Shown here: one piece after another, positions 7,245 through 15,060 of the stretch
Layout of the letters: each line of letters begins with the position of its first letter
Position numbering within the stretch: the stretch's first letter is position 1
From: Xanthomonas populi
Lineage (GTDB): Bacteria > Pseudomonadota > Gammaproteobacteria > Xanthomonadales > Xanthomonadaceae
NCBI RefSeq assembly: GCF_002940065.1
Contig: NZ_MDEJ01000031.1
Span: 1 to 34,386 of the forward strand
DNA: 34,386 nucleotides
Reading direction: 5' to 3'
Notes under the pieces: generated by a model
What the model saw: the letters and a program-made list of their open reading frames with translations, nothing else
What the model was told of the DNA's origin: nothing
The model's database searches: none
Program-made: the position numbers and the translations under genes

Positions 7245-10223
7245 ATGCGCCACCACATCCCCTATTCCGCCAGTCCTGCGCGCAAGCTGCTCAGCTGCGC
7301 CCTGGCCAGTTGCCTGCTGCTGGGCGCCGCGCCGGCCTTTGCGCAGAGTGCTGCCGCGACCATCCGCGGCCAGGTCACCGTCGACTCCGCACCTGCGACC
7401 CAGGCCCAGGTTACTGCCACCAATCTCGCCACCGGTCTGACCCGTACCGCGCAGGCCAGCAACGGCGGCTATTCGCTCGGCGGCTTGCCGCCGGGTTCGT
7501 ACCGCCTGGATGTCACCGCCAACGGCCAGACCACCTCGCAGAACGTCACCGTGCAGGTCGGCCAGACGGCGACCCTGAATCTTGGCGCCGGCGGCGAACT
7601 TGCCACGGCCGATGCTGGTAACGCCACCACGCTCGATGCGGTGCAGGTGAAAGCCCCGCCGGTCTTGGTGGAAACCCGCACCTCCGAAAATGCCACGTAT
7701 ATTTCCAACGTACAGATCCAGAACCTGCCGCGTGCCACGCGCAACTTCCTGGAACTGGCCGACACCGTGCCGAACGTGCAGTTCACCCGCGATGCCAACG
7801 GCACCACCAAGGTCCGTTCGGGCGCCACTTCGGCCGACGGCACCAACGTCTATATCGATGGCGTGAGCCAGAAGAACTACGTGCTGACCGGTGGCGTCAG
7901 CGGCCAGGATTCCAGCCGCGGCAACCCGTTCCCGCAGTCGGCGATCGGCGAGTACAAGGTCATCACCTCCAACTACAAGGCCGAGTTCGACCAGGTCAGT
8001 GGCGCGGCCATCGTGGCCTCATCCAAGTCCGGTACCAACGATTTCCACGGTAGCTTCTTCTGGGACACCAGCAACGACGGCTGGCGTGAAGAGAGCCCGC
8101 TGGAAAAGCGCGCCGGCGTGCGCGACGACTTTGAAGAAACCCAGTACGGCGCCACCTTCAGCGGCCCGATCCTGCAGGACAAGGCGCATTTCTTCATCGC
8201 CTATGAAGCCAAGGAATACACCACCCCGAACGTGGTGATCCCCGGCTCGATCTATTCCGACCGCGTCGACCAGTTGCCTGCGCAGCTGCAGCCGCTGGTC
8301 GCCACCTACAGCACACCGTTCAAGGAGGACCTCTATTTCGGCAAGATCGACTGGACCATCGGCGAGAACAACCTGTTCGAGCTGAGCGGCAAGTACCGCA
8401 AGGAAGACGAGCTCAACGACGTCGGCGGCACCTCGACCTTCGCGCACGGCAGCATCAACGGCCAGGAAGAAAAGCGCGCCAACCTGCGCTGGCAGCACAG
8501 CGGTGCCAACTTCCTCAACGAAGCCAACCTCAGCTACGAGAGCGCGTTCTGGAACCAGGCGCCGATCAACAACGGAACCGGCTACGTGCTCAGCTACACG
8601 CCCAACCGCGGTAACGAAACCGACGTGCTTGCCGCAGGCGCCGGCAGCAGCTTCCAGCGCAAGGGCCAGAAGGGCTGGACCTTCCAGGACGATTTGACAT
8701 TGAACAGCCTGGAATGGCACGGCGCGCACACCGTCAAGATGGGCGTGAAGTTCAAGAGCATCGATCTGAACTCCACCCAGTTCAACCCGGCCAACCCGCA
8801 GTACTACTACAACATCCTCAGCGACGTCGAAACGCCGTACCGGGTGCGCTTCGGTGCGCCGCTGGTGGAAGGCGGCGGCTCGGTGGTGTCCAAGAACAAG
8901 CAGTACGGCATCTACTTGCAGGACGACTGGGAGGTCAACGAGCACTGGACCTTGAACCTGGGCGTACGTTACGACTACGAACAATCCCCGGCGTTTCTGG
9001 ACTTCGTGACCCCGTCTGACGTCGCCGGCGCACTGCAGAACTGGCCCAATCTGCAAAACGCCAACTACGACATCAACCACTTCATCAGCACCGGCAACAA
9101 CCGCCAGGCGTTCAAGAACGCCTGGCAGCCGCGCCTGGGTGCCTCGTACGATCTGTTCGGCGATCAGGCGCATGTGATCTACGGCGGTGCCGGCCGTGCC
9201 TACGACCGCAACATCTTCGATTACCTGGCATTGGAGCAGCTCAACAACTCCTTCAATTCCTATAGCTACTACTTCACCAGCGCCAACAACCCGGCTTGCC
9301 TGGGCGACCCGTGTACCGCATGGGATCCGGCCTACAGCACGCAGGAAGGCCTGAATACATTGACGGCCAACAGCACCGGTGGCGGCGGTCGCGAGGTCTA
9401 CCTGATCGACAACAACATCAAGACCCCGTACTCCGACCAATTCAGCATCGGCATGCGCAACATGGTGCCGCTGTGGGGCCAGGACTGGTACACCGACGTG
9501 ACCTTGAGCCGCATCGAAAGCCATGACGGCTTTGCGTTCGTGCGCGGTAACCGCCTGCCGGACGGCTCGTTCTTTCAGCCGGGCACCACCTCCGGTTCGC
9601 CGAACGATGGCCCGGATGGCTACAGCGCCATCGTGTTGGGCACCAATGGCGTGGAAACCCGCAACAACCAGCTCGCGTTGCAGGTCGAAAAGCCCTATGA
9701 CGAGAAATCCGGCTGGGGCCTGACCGTGGCCTACACCTTTTCCGATGCCAAGGAAAACCGCCAGTTCGGCGAGCATTACGCGCTGGATCGCGAACGCGTC
9801 GAAGACTACGGCTGGCGTGAGGCCGGTGGTATCGCCAAGAACCGTCTGGTGGTCACCGGCATCTACGAGCTGCCGTACGAGATCAAGCTGTCCGGCAAGC
9901 TGTCGCTGGCCAGCCAGACCGCGCGCTATGGTCAGAACTGCGTGGCCGGCAACGACCAGTGCTACATCGTCCAGTTCAAGCCGGACGGCACGCTGGGCTA
10001 CAAAGAGTTCAGCATTGCAGCCAATAAAGAATGGGACACCGGTGGCGGTGTCAAATTCAACGTGCGTGCGGATATCCTCAACGTGTTCAATTGGGTGAAC
10101 GACGCCAACTTCAACGGCGAGACCGGGACACTTGAAGACCTGAACACGGCTTTCGGCACACCAACCGGTGTGTTGGCGTCGCCGATGCGTACCTTCCGTC
10201 TGGCCTTTGGCCTGAACTGGTGA
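7245..10223 (+). CDS. TonB-dependent outer membrane receptor, Oar type
   Basis: A 992-residue outer membrane transporter. The start at 7245 has GGAGGG just upstream and gives a signal peptide (LLSCALASCLLLGAAPAFAQ, residues 15-34); the longer open frame lacks one. Residues ~39-115 form a carboxypeptidase-regulatory-like beta domain (YSLGGLPPGSYRLDVTANGQ), as in Oar-like receptors. The plug domain lies at about 140-260 (TNVYIDGVSQKNYVLTGGV, GAAIVASSKSGTNDFHGSFF). The remainder is a 22-strand-type barrel ending in FRLAFGLNW, with the terminal aromatic residue expected for BAM recognition. In Xanthomonas such receptors beside LacI regulators and ABC genes import oligosaccharides using TonB-ExbB-ExbD energy. 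I saw no operator of the local type in its 151-base upstream gap, so it may be co-transcribed with the regulator. Confidence 0.93.
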   Translation: MRHHIPYSASPARKLLSCALASCLLLGAAPAFAQSAAATIRGQVTVDSAPATQAQVTATNLATGLTRTAQASNGGYSLGGLPPGSYRLDVTANGQTTSQNVTVQVGQTATLNLGAGGELATADAGNATTLDAVQVKAPPVLVETRTSENATYISNVQIQNLPRATRNFLELADTVPNVQFTRDANGTTKVRSGATSADGTNVYIDGVSQKNYVLTGGVSGQDSSRGNPFPQSAIGEYKVITSNYKAEFDQVSGAAIVASSKSGTNDFHGSFFWDTSNDGWREESPLEKRAGVRDDFEETQYGATFSGPILQDKAHFFIAYEAKEYTTPNVVIPGSIYSDRVDQLPAQLQPLVATYSTPFKEDLYFGKIDWTIGENNLFELSGKYRKEDELNDVGGTSTFAHGSINGQEEKRANLRWQHSGANFLNEANLSYESAFWNQAPINNGTGYVLSYTPNRGNETDVLAAGAGSSFQRKGQKGWTFQDDLTLNSLEWHGAHTVKMGVKFKSIDLNSTQFNPANPQYYYNILSDVETPYRVRFGAPLVEGGGSVVSKNKQYGIYLQDDWEVNEHWTLNLGVRYDYEQSPAFLDFVTPSDVAGALQNWPNLQNANYDINHFISTGNNRQAFKNAWQPRLGASYDLFGDQAHVIYGGAGRAYDRNIFDYLALEQLNNSFNSYSYYFTSANNPACLGDPCTAWDPAYSTQEGLNTLTANSTGGGGREVYLIDNNIKTPYSDQFSIGMRNMVPLWGQDWYTDVTLSRIESHDGFAFVRGNRLPDGSFFQPGTTSGSPNDGPDGYSAIVLGTNGVETRNNQLALQVEKPYDEKSGWGLTVAYTFSDAKENRQFGEHYALDRERVEDYGWREAGGIAKNRLVVTGIYELPYEIKLSGKLSLASQTARYGQNCVAGNDQCYIVQFKPDGTLGYKEFSIAANKEWDTGGGVKFNVRADILNVFNWVNDANFNGETGTLEDLNTAFGTPTGVLASPMRTFRLAFGLNW

Positions 10224-10228
10224 GGTGC

Positions 10229-10259
10229 TCGACCGCTCTGGCGTTGTCAGTGCGGTCGA
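10229..10259 (+). promoter_or_regulatory. intercistronic hairpin after the TonB receptor gene
   Basis: TCGACCGC (10229-10236) and GCGGTCGA (10252-10259) form a perfect 8-bp stem with a 15-base loop, six bases past the receptor stop. No T run follows, so it is more likely an mRNA 3'-end stabiliser or a partial attenuator than a full terminator. Confidence 0.4.
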
Positions 10260-10295
10260 ACTCGGCGCCTTGATAGGGTAGGTTGGCGTGCGAGA

Positions 10296-10309
10296 TGCAA
10301 TCGATTACA
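10296..10309. promoter_or_regulatory. LacI-family operator O3 before the glycosidase/ABC operon
   Basis: TGCAATCGATTACA matches TGNAANCGNTTNCA at every fixed position and is almost a perfect palindrome (one mismatched pair). It ends 13 bases before the ATG of the GH144-like lipoprotein, so it sits at or beyond the transcription start. A bound repressor there would act as a roadblock or hide the start region. It links the downstream operon to the LacI-type regulator at 6071. Confidence 0.65.
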
Positions 10310-10322
10310 CGGGTGGGGGCGG

Positions 10323-11960
10323 ATGAACAGGGGCAGGACTTCGTATTGGTTGACAATTCCACTATTGCTGGGCGCGCTGGTGCTGGCGTCATGCAAACAG
10401 GCCGAGGAACCTAAGGTGGCCGAAAAGAAGGCACCGGTGAAAGTCATTCTGGTGGAAGCGCAGCTGCCACCCAAACCGGTCAAACCGCAGCTGCAGCCGC
10501 TGTTTTCGGACATTGAGCGTCGCACCTTCCAGTTTTTCTGGGACACCACCAACGAACTCAACGGACTGGCGCCGGATCGGTTTCCATCGCGTCCATTCGC
10601 CAGTATTGCCTCGGTCGGGTTTGCGCTGACTGCGTATCCGATCGGTATCGAAAATGGGTGGATCAGCCGAAATCAGGCGATCGACCGGACCTTGACCACA
10701 CTGAAATTCTTCCGCGATGCGCCAATGGGGCCGCAGCGGACCGGTAGGGCCGGTTACAAGGGCTTCTACTACCACTTTCTGGACATGCAGCAGGGCAATC
10801 GTTACGACAGCTGGGTCGAACTGTCGAGTGTGGACACCGCGCTGCTGATGATGGGCGTGTTGTTCACTCAGTCGTACTACGACGGCGATGACCCGCGCGA
10901 AAAAGAGATCCGCCAGATCGCCGACGGCTTGTACAAGCGCGTGGATTGGCGCTGGCTGCAGCAGCGCGCGCCGCTGATCTCGATGGGCTGGTTCCCCGAG
11001 AGCGGCTTCATCGACCACGACTGGATGGGCTACAACGAGGCGATGATGCTGTACATCCTCGCGCTGGGTTCGCCCACTCACGGTGTCGATGCGGAGGCAT
11101 GGACCAGCTGGACCCGCACTTACAACAACGACTGGGGCGTGTACCAGGGCCAGGAATATCTGTCATTCGGCCCGCTGTTCGGCCACCAATACAGCCATGT
11201 CTGGATCGACTTCCGCGATATCCAGGACCAGTACATGCGCGAACGCGGCATCGACTACTTCCTCAACAGCCGCCGCGCCACGCTCGCGCAGCGCGACTAC
11301 GCCATCGACAACCCGATGAAATGGAAGGACTACGGCGAGAACGTCTGGGGCCTGACCGCCGGCGACGGCCCGCAGAACACCAGTCAGGAATACCGTGGCG
11401 AGCAGCGTCAGTTCCGCCATTACTCCTCACGCGGCGCCGGCCTGCGAGAGAACTTCGACGACGGCACCATCGTGCCGTCGGCGGCGATCTCCTCGATCGT
11501 GTTTGCGCCCGAGGTGGTGATTCCGGCTACCGAAGAAATGCACAAGCGCTACGGCGACTTCCTGTATTCCAGCTACGGCTTTCTGGATTCGTTCAACCCC
11601 AGCTTCAACTACGACATTCCGCTCAAGACCGGGCGCATGGTGCCGGACCGCGGCTGGGTGGCCAGCGACTACATCGCCATCGACCAGGGCCCGATCCTGG
11701 CGATGATTTCCAACTACCAGAACGAATTCGTCTGGACGGTGATGAAGAAGAACGCCTACATCCGCGCCGGTCTCGAACGCGCTGGCTTCACCGGCGGTTG
11801 GCTGACGCCGGAAGGCGAGCCGCAGCCCTTGCCCAAGAAAGACGAGCAGGCCGCCGCCGCGCGCGCGCTGGGCATGGCCGAGTCGCGTGCCGCTGCCGCC
11901 CAGGCCCAGCAAGACCCTTCGCAACGCCAAAACTCCACGCAACGCCCCAAACCCGAGTAA
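10323..11960 (+). CDS. glycoamylase-like (GH144-type) glycosidase lipoprotein
   Basis: A 545-residue lipoprotein. The signal peptide ends in the lipobox LASC with lipidation Cys24, and the next residue is Lys, so outer-membrane sorting is likely. After a Lys/Pro-rich linker (residues ~25-60), the (alpha/alpha)6 domain starts at IERRTFQFFWDTTNELNGLA. It contains ASIASVGFALTAYPIGIENG, WFPESGFIDHDWMGYNEAMM, FGHQYSHVWIDFRDIQD and VASDYIAIDQGPILAMISNY. These are hallmarks of the glycoamylase-like domain (PF10091), classified with GH144, whose characterised members are endo-beta-1,2-glucanases. Substrate here is inferred only. The C-terminal ~45 residues are Ala/Gln rich and probably disordered. 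A LacI-type operator lies immediately upstream, and the ABC binding-protein gene follows after three bases. Confidence 0.88.
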   Translation: MNRGRTSYWLTIPLLLGALVLASCKQAEEPKVAEKKAPVKVILVEAQLPPKPVKPQLQPLFSDIERRTFQFFWDTTNELNGLAPDRFPSRPFASIASVGFALTAYPIGIENGWISRNQAIDRTLTTLKFFRDAPMGPQRTGRAGYKGFYYHFLDMQQGNRYDSWVELSSVDTALLMMGVLFTQSYYDGDDPREKEIRQIADGLYKRVDWRWLQQRAPLISMGWFPESGFIDHDWMGYNEAMMLYILALGSPTHGVDAEAWTSWTRTYNNDWGVYQGQEYLSFGPLFGHQYSHVWIDFRDIQDQYMRERGIDYFLNSRRATLAQRDYAIDNPMKWKDYGENVWGLTAGDGPQNTSQEYRGEQRQFRHYSSRGAGLRENFDDGTIVPSAAISSIVFAPEVVIPATEEMHKRYGDFLYSSYGFLDSFNPSFNYDIPLKTGRMVPDRGWVASDYIAIDQGPILAMISNYQNEFVWTVMKKNAYIRAGLERAGFTGGWLTPEGEPQPLPKKDEQAAAARALGMAESRAAAAQAQQDPSQRQNSTQRPKPE

Positions 11961-11963
11961 TCC

Positions 11964-13346
11964 GTGCGCCTTTTGAAACTGTTGATACTGTCCGCCGCAC
12001 TATGTCTGGGTGTGGCGGGATGCGAACGCTCCGACCCAGGCAAGACCACCGTGCGCTTCTGGGCCATGGGCAAGGAGGCCGAAGTGGTCGCTGACCTGGT
12101 GACTGAGTTCGAGAAGCAGAACCCGGACATCCTGGTCGATGTGCAGAACATCCCGATGACGGCGGCGCACGAAAAACTGCTCACCGCCTTCGTCGCCGAT
12201 GGCCTGCCGGACGTGTGCCAGCTCGGCAACACCTGGCTGCCGGAATTCGCCTTGCTCGACACGCTGGAACCGATGCAGCCCTACGTGGCGCGCTCGACGA
12301 TCGTCGACCCGCAGGATTATTTCCCCGGCGTGTGGGACACCAATCTGGTCGATGGCACGCTGTACGGGGTGCCGTGGTATGTGGACACGCGGCTGCTGTT
12401 CTATCGCAAGGATCTGCTGCGCGAAGCCGGCTACAACGAGATGCCCAAGACCTGGGCCGAGATGGAACAGGTGATGGCGGCGATCAAGCACAAGGTCGGC
12501 CCGGACCGCTACGCCATCTTGATGCCGCTCAACGAGTTCGAGCAGCAGCTGTCGTTCGCGCTGCAACAGGACGACCACCTGTTGCGCGACCACGACAACT
12601 ACGGCAACTTCCGCGGCGAAGGCTTCCGCAAGGCGCTGGGCTTCTACGACACCATGTATCAGAAGGGCTGGGCGCCGAAGGTTTCCGAGACCCAGGTCTC
12701 CAACGTCTGGTATGAATTTTTCAACGGCTATTACGCGTTCTATCTGTCCGGCCCATGGAACGTACGCGAGTTCAAGCTGCGCCAGCCGCCGGGCATGGAA
12801 GGCAAGTGGGGCACCGCGCCGTTGCCGGGTCCCAATGGCTTGGGTGCCGGCATTGCCGGCGGTTCCAGCCTGGTGATTTTCAAGTCGTCTCAGCACAAGG
12901 GCGCCAGCTGGAAGCTGATCGAATACCTGTCGCAGCCGCAGGTGCAGGCGCGCTTCCACGCCATCATCGGCGACCTGCCGCCGCGTCGCAGCACCTGGAA
13001 ATTGCCCTCGCTGGCCAACGACGAACTGGCGCATGCCTTTGGCGATCAGCTGGAGCGGGTCAAGGCCACGCCCAAGGTGTTGGAATGGGAGCGCATCGTG
13101 CAGGAAATGCGTCTGGTGACCGAGCGCGTGGTACGCGGCGGCCAATCGCACGAGGCCGCCGTGCAGGAACTGGATAAACGGGTGGACGACATCCTGGCCA
13201 AGCGCCGCTGGATCTTCGAGCAACAGGGCGGGCATGTCGGTCCGGTTGGCGAGACTGCCTTACCAGGTAGTGTGCCAGGCGCACTGCCTGCCGCGACGCC
13301 AGCCGCCGCGCCAGCAGCAGCAGCGGACAAGGAGGCTACACGATGA
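11964..13346 (+). CDS. ABC sugar transporter substrate-binding lipoprotein
   Basis: A 460-residue extracellular solute-binding protein of the family 1 (MalE/UgpB-like) type that captures an oligosaccharide for the adjacent permeases. It begins at a GTG three bases after the glycosidase stop. The lipobox VAGC places lipidation at Cys20, so it is membrane-anchored facing the periplasm. Family features include TTVRFWAMGKEAEVVADLV, FVADGLPDVCQLGNTWLPEF, VDGTLYGVPWYVDTRLLFYR and FFNGYYAFYLSGPWNVREF. The C-terminus has an Ala/Pro-rich tail of about 35 residues. Its stop overlaps the start of the first permease, with GGAGG seven bases upstream of that start. Confidence 0.93.
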   Translation: MRLLKLLILSAALCLGVAGCERSDPGKTTVRFWAMGKEAEVVADLVTEFEKQNPDILVDVQNIPMTAAHEKLLTAFVADGLPDVCQLGNTWLPEFALLDTLEPMQPYVARSTIVDPQDYFPGVWDTNLVDGTLYGVPWYVDTRLLFYRKDLLREAGYNEMPKTWAEMEQVMAAIKHKVGPDRYAILMPLNEFEQQLSFALQQDDHLLRDHDNYGNFRGEGFRKALGFYDTMYQKGWAPKVSETQVSNVWYEFFNGYYAFYLSGPWNVREFKLRQPPGMEGKWGTAPLPGPNGLGAGIAGGSSLVIFKSSQHKGASWKLIEYLSQPQVQARFHAIIGDLPPRRSTWKLPSLANDELAHAFGDQLERVKATPKVLEWERIVQEMRLVTERVVRGGQSHEAAVQELDKRVDDILAKRRWIFEQQGGHVGPVGETALPGSVPGALPAATPAAAPAAAADKEATR

Positions 13347-14227
13347 TGAAGCGCAATTCCGTCGCCGGCTGGGTGTTCGCCGCGCCATCGATCATGGTGC
13401 TTGGCATGTTCTTCGGCGTGCCGGTGTTCGCCGCGTTGGTGCTCAGCGTCACCGACTTCGACCTGTACGCGCTGGCCGATAGCAACCATCTGCGTTTCGT
13501 CGGGCTGGGCAATTACATCGGCCTGCTGCAGACGCCGCTGTTCTGGAAGTCGTTGTGGAACACCACGTATTTCGTGTTGCTGGGCGTGCCGATGTCGATC
13601 GGTCTGTCGCTGGGTGCGGCACTGCTGCTCAACGCCAAGGCCTCGCGCTTCAAGGCGGTGTTCCGCACCGCCTTGTTCGCCCCGGTGGTGACCACGCTGG
13701 TGGCGGTGGCGGTGATCTGGCGCTATCTGTTCCATATCAAATATGGCCTGGTGAACTTCGGCCTCAGCCACTTGGGCATCGCCCCGATCGATTGGCTGGG
13801 CGACCCGCGTTGGGCAATGCCGACCATCATGCTGTTCGCGGTGTGGAAGAACTTCGGCTACAACATGGTGATCTTTCTGGCCGGGCTGCAGGCGATTCCG
13901 CAAGACCTCTATGAGGCCGCCCGCATCGATGGCGCTTCGCGCTGGAAGCAGTTCCTGCATATCACCTTGCCGATGCTCGGCCCGGTGCTGATGGTGGTTG
14001 GCGTCATCACCATCTCCGGCTATTTCCAGTTGTTTGCCGAGCCGTACGTGATGACTCGCGGCGACCCACTGCAAAGCACCGTGAGCGTGCTGTATTTCAT
14101 GTTCGAAGAAGGCTTTAAGTGGTGGAACCTCGGCCGCGCGTCGGCAGTGGCGTTCCTGCTGTTCCTGATCATCCTGGCGGTGTCCACCGTGATGCTGCGT
14201 TTCGGCCGCAAGAGAGATTTGATATGA
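13343..14227 (+). CDS. ABC sugar transporter permease (MalF/UgpA type)
   Basis: A 294-residue inner-membrane permease with about six hydrophobic segments (first at residues ~9-35). The cytoplasmic EAA loop EAARIDGASRWKQFLHITLP lies at 191-210 and contacts the ABC ATPase. The length fits the MalF-like permeases of the CUT1 sugar class that lack the extra periplasmic loop. The start overlaps the binding-protein stop (ATGA) and the stop overlaps the second permease start (ATGA), so it is tightly coupled in the operon. No ATPase gene is present; by analogy with other CUT1 systems a shared MsiK/UgpC-type ATPase encoded elsewhere would be needed. Confidence 0.94.
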   Translation: MMKRNSVAGWVFAAPSIMVLGMFFGVPVFAALVLSVTDFDLYALADSNHLRFVGLGNYIGLLQTPLFWKSLWNTTYFVLLGVPMSIGLSLGAALLLNAKASRFKAVFRTALFAPVVTTLVAVAVIWRYLFHIKYGLVNFGLSHLGIAPIDWLGDPRWAMPTIMLFAVWKNFGYNMVIFLAGLQAIPQDLYEAARIDGASRWKQFLHITLPMLGPVLMVVGVITISGYFQLFAEPYVMTRGDPLQSTVSVLYFMFEEGFKWWNLGRASAVAFLLFLIILAVSTVMLRFGRKRDLI

Positions 14228-15060
14228 GTCGTGATGTTGGCCAATCGCGCTGGAATGCCGTGCTCATCAACGGCGGTTTGCTGGTGCTGGCCCTGGTCAG
14301 CCTGGCGCCGCTGCTGTGGATGTTGTCGGTATCGTTCATGCCCACCGGCGAGGCCAGCCGTTTCCCGCCGCCGATGCTGCCCTCGGCGTTCACGCTGGCC
14401 AATTACCACGAGTTGTTCGCGCGTACCGGCATGGCGCGCAACTTCGCCAACAGCCTGTTGGTGTCCGGGCTGATCACGCTCGGCTCGTTGCTGATCAACA
14501 CCATGGCCGGTTATGCGTTCGCCAAGCTGCAGTTCGTCGGCCGCGAGCGCATCTTCAAGATCCTGATGGCCGCGCTGGTGGTCCCGGCGCAGGTGGCGAT
14601 GCTGCCGTTGTTCTTGCTGATGAAGCAACTGCATCTGGTCAACAACATCGGCGGGGTGGTGGTGCCGGCGTTGGCGACGGTGTTCGGCATCTTTCTGGTC
14701 CGCCAGTACGCGCGCAGCATTCCCGACGAGTTGATCGAAGCTGCCCGCATCGATGGCGCCAGCGAGATGCGGATCTTCTTCCAGATCGTGCTGCCGATGC
14801 TCAAGCCGGTGCTGGTCACCTTGACCATCTTCACCTTCATGGGCTCGTGGAACGACTTCATGTGGCCGCTGATCGTGCTGACCGACCAGGAGCAATACAC
14901 CCTGCCGGTGGCGCTGGCGGCGTTATCGCGCGAGCACATCATGGACGTGGAATTGATGATGGCCGGCGCAGTGGTGACGGTGATTCCGGTGCTGCTATTG
15001 TTCATCGCGCTGCAGCGCTACTACATCCAAGGTCTTCTGCTGGGGAGTGTGAAGGGGTGA
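14224..15060 (+). CDS. ABC sugar transporter permease (MalG/UgpE type)
   Basis: The second inner-membrane permease, 278 residues. The ATG at 14224 overlaps the preceding stop; an upstream in-frame start at 14119 lies within the first permease and is not supported. Six membrane segments are visible, beginning at residues ~12-36, and the EAA loop IEAARIDGASEMRIFFQIVL spans 171-190. The WNDFMWPLIVLTD motif near 227-239 is typical of MalG-like subunits. It should form a heterodimer with the upstream permease to move the bound sugar into the cytoplasm. The stop overlaps the GTG of the next gene. Confidence 0.94.
   Translation: MSRDVGQSRWNAVLINGGLLVLALVSLAPLLWMLSVSFMPTGEASRFPPPMLPSAFTLANYHELFARTGMARNFANSLLVSGLITLGSLLINTMAGYAFAKLQFVGRERIFKILMAALVVPAQVAMLPLFLLMKQLHLVNNIGGVVVPALATVFGIFLVRQYARSIPDELIEAARIDGASEMRIFFQIVLPMLKPVLVTLTIFTFMGSWNDFMWPLIVLTDQEQYTLPVALAALSREHIMDVELMMAGAVVTVIPVLLLFIALQRYYIQGLLLGSVKG

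Noticed and set aside
8019-9776. 585-codon minus-strand frame inside the TonB receptor gene
   Set aside because: It is the antisense shadow of a clearly recognisable receptor and shows no motif, signal or ribosome binding site.
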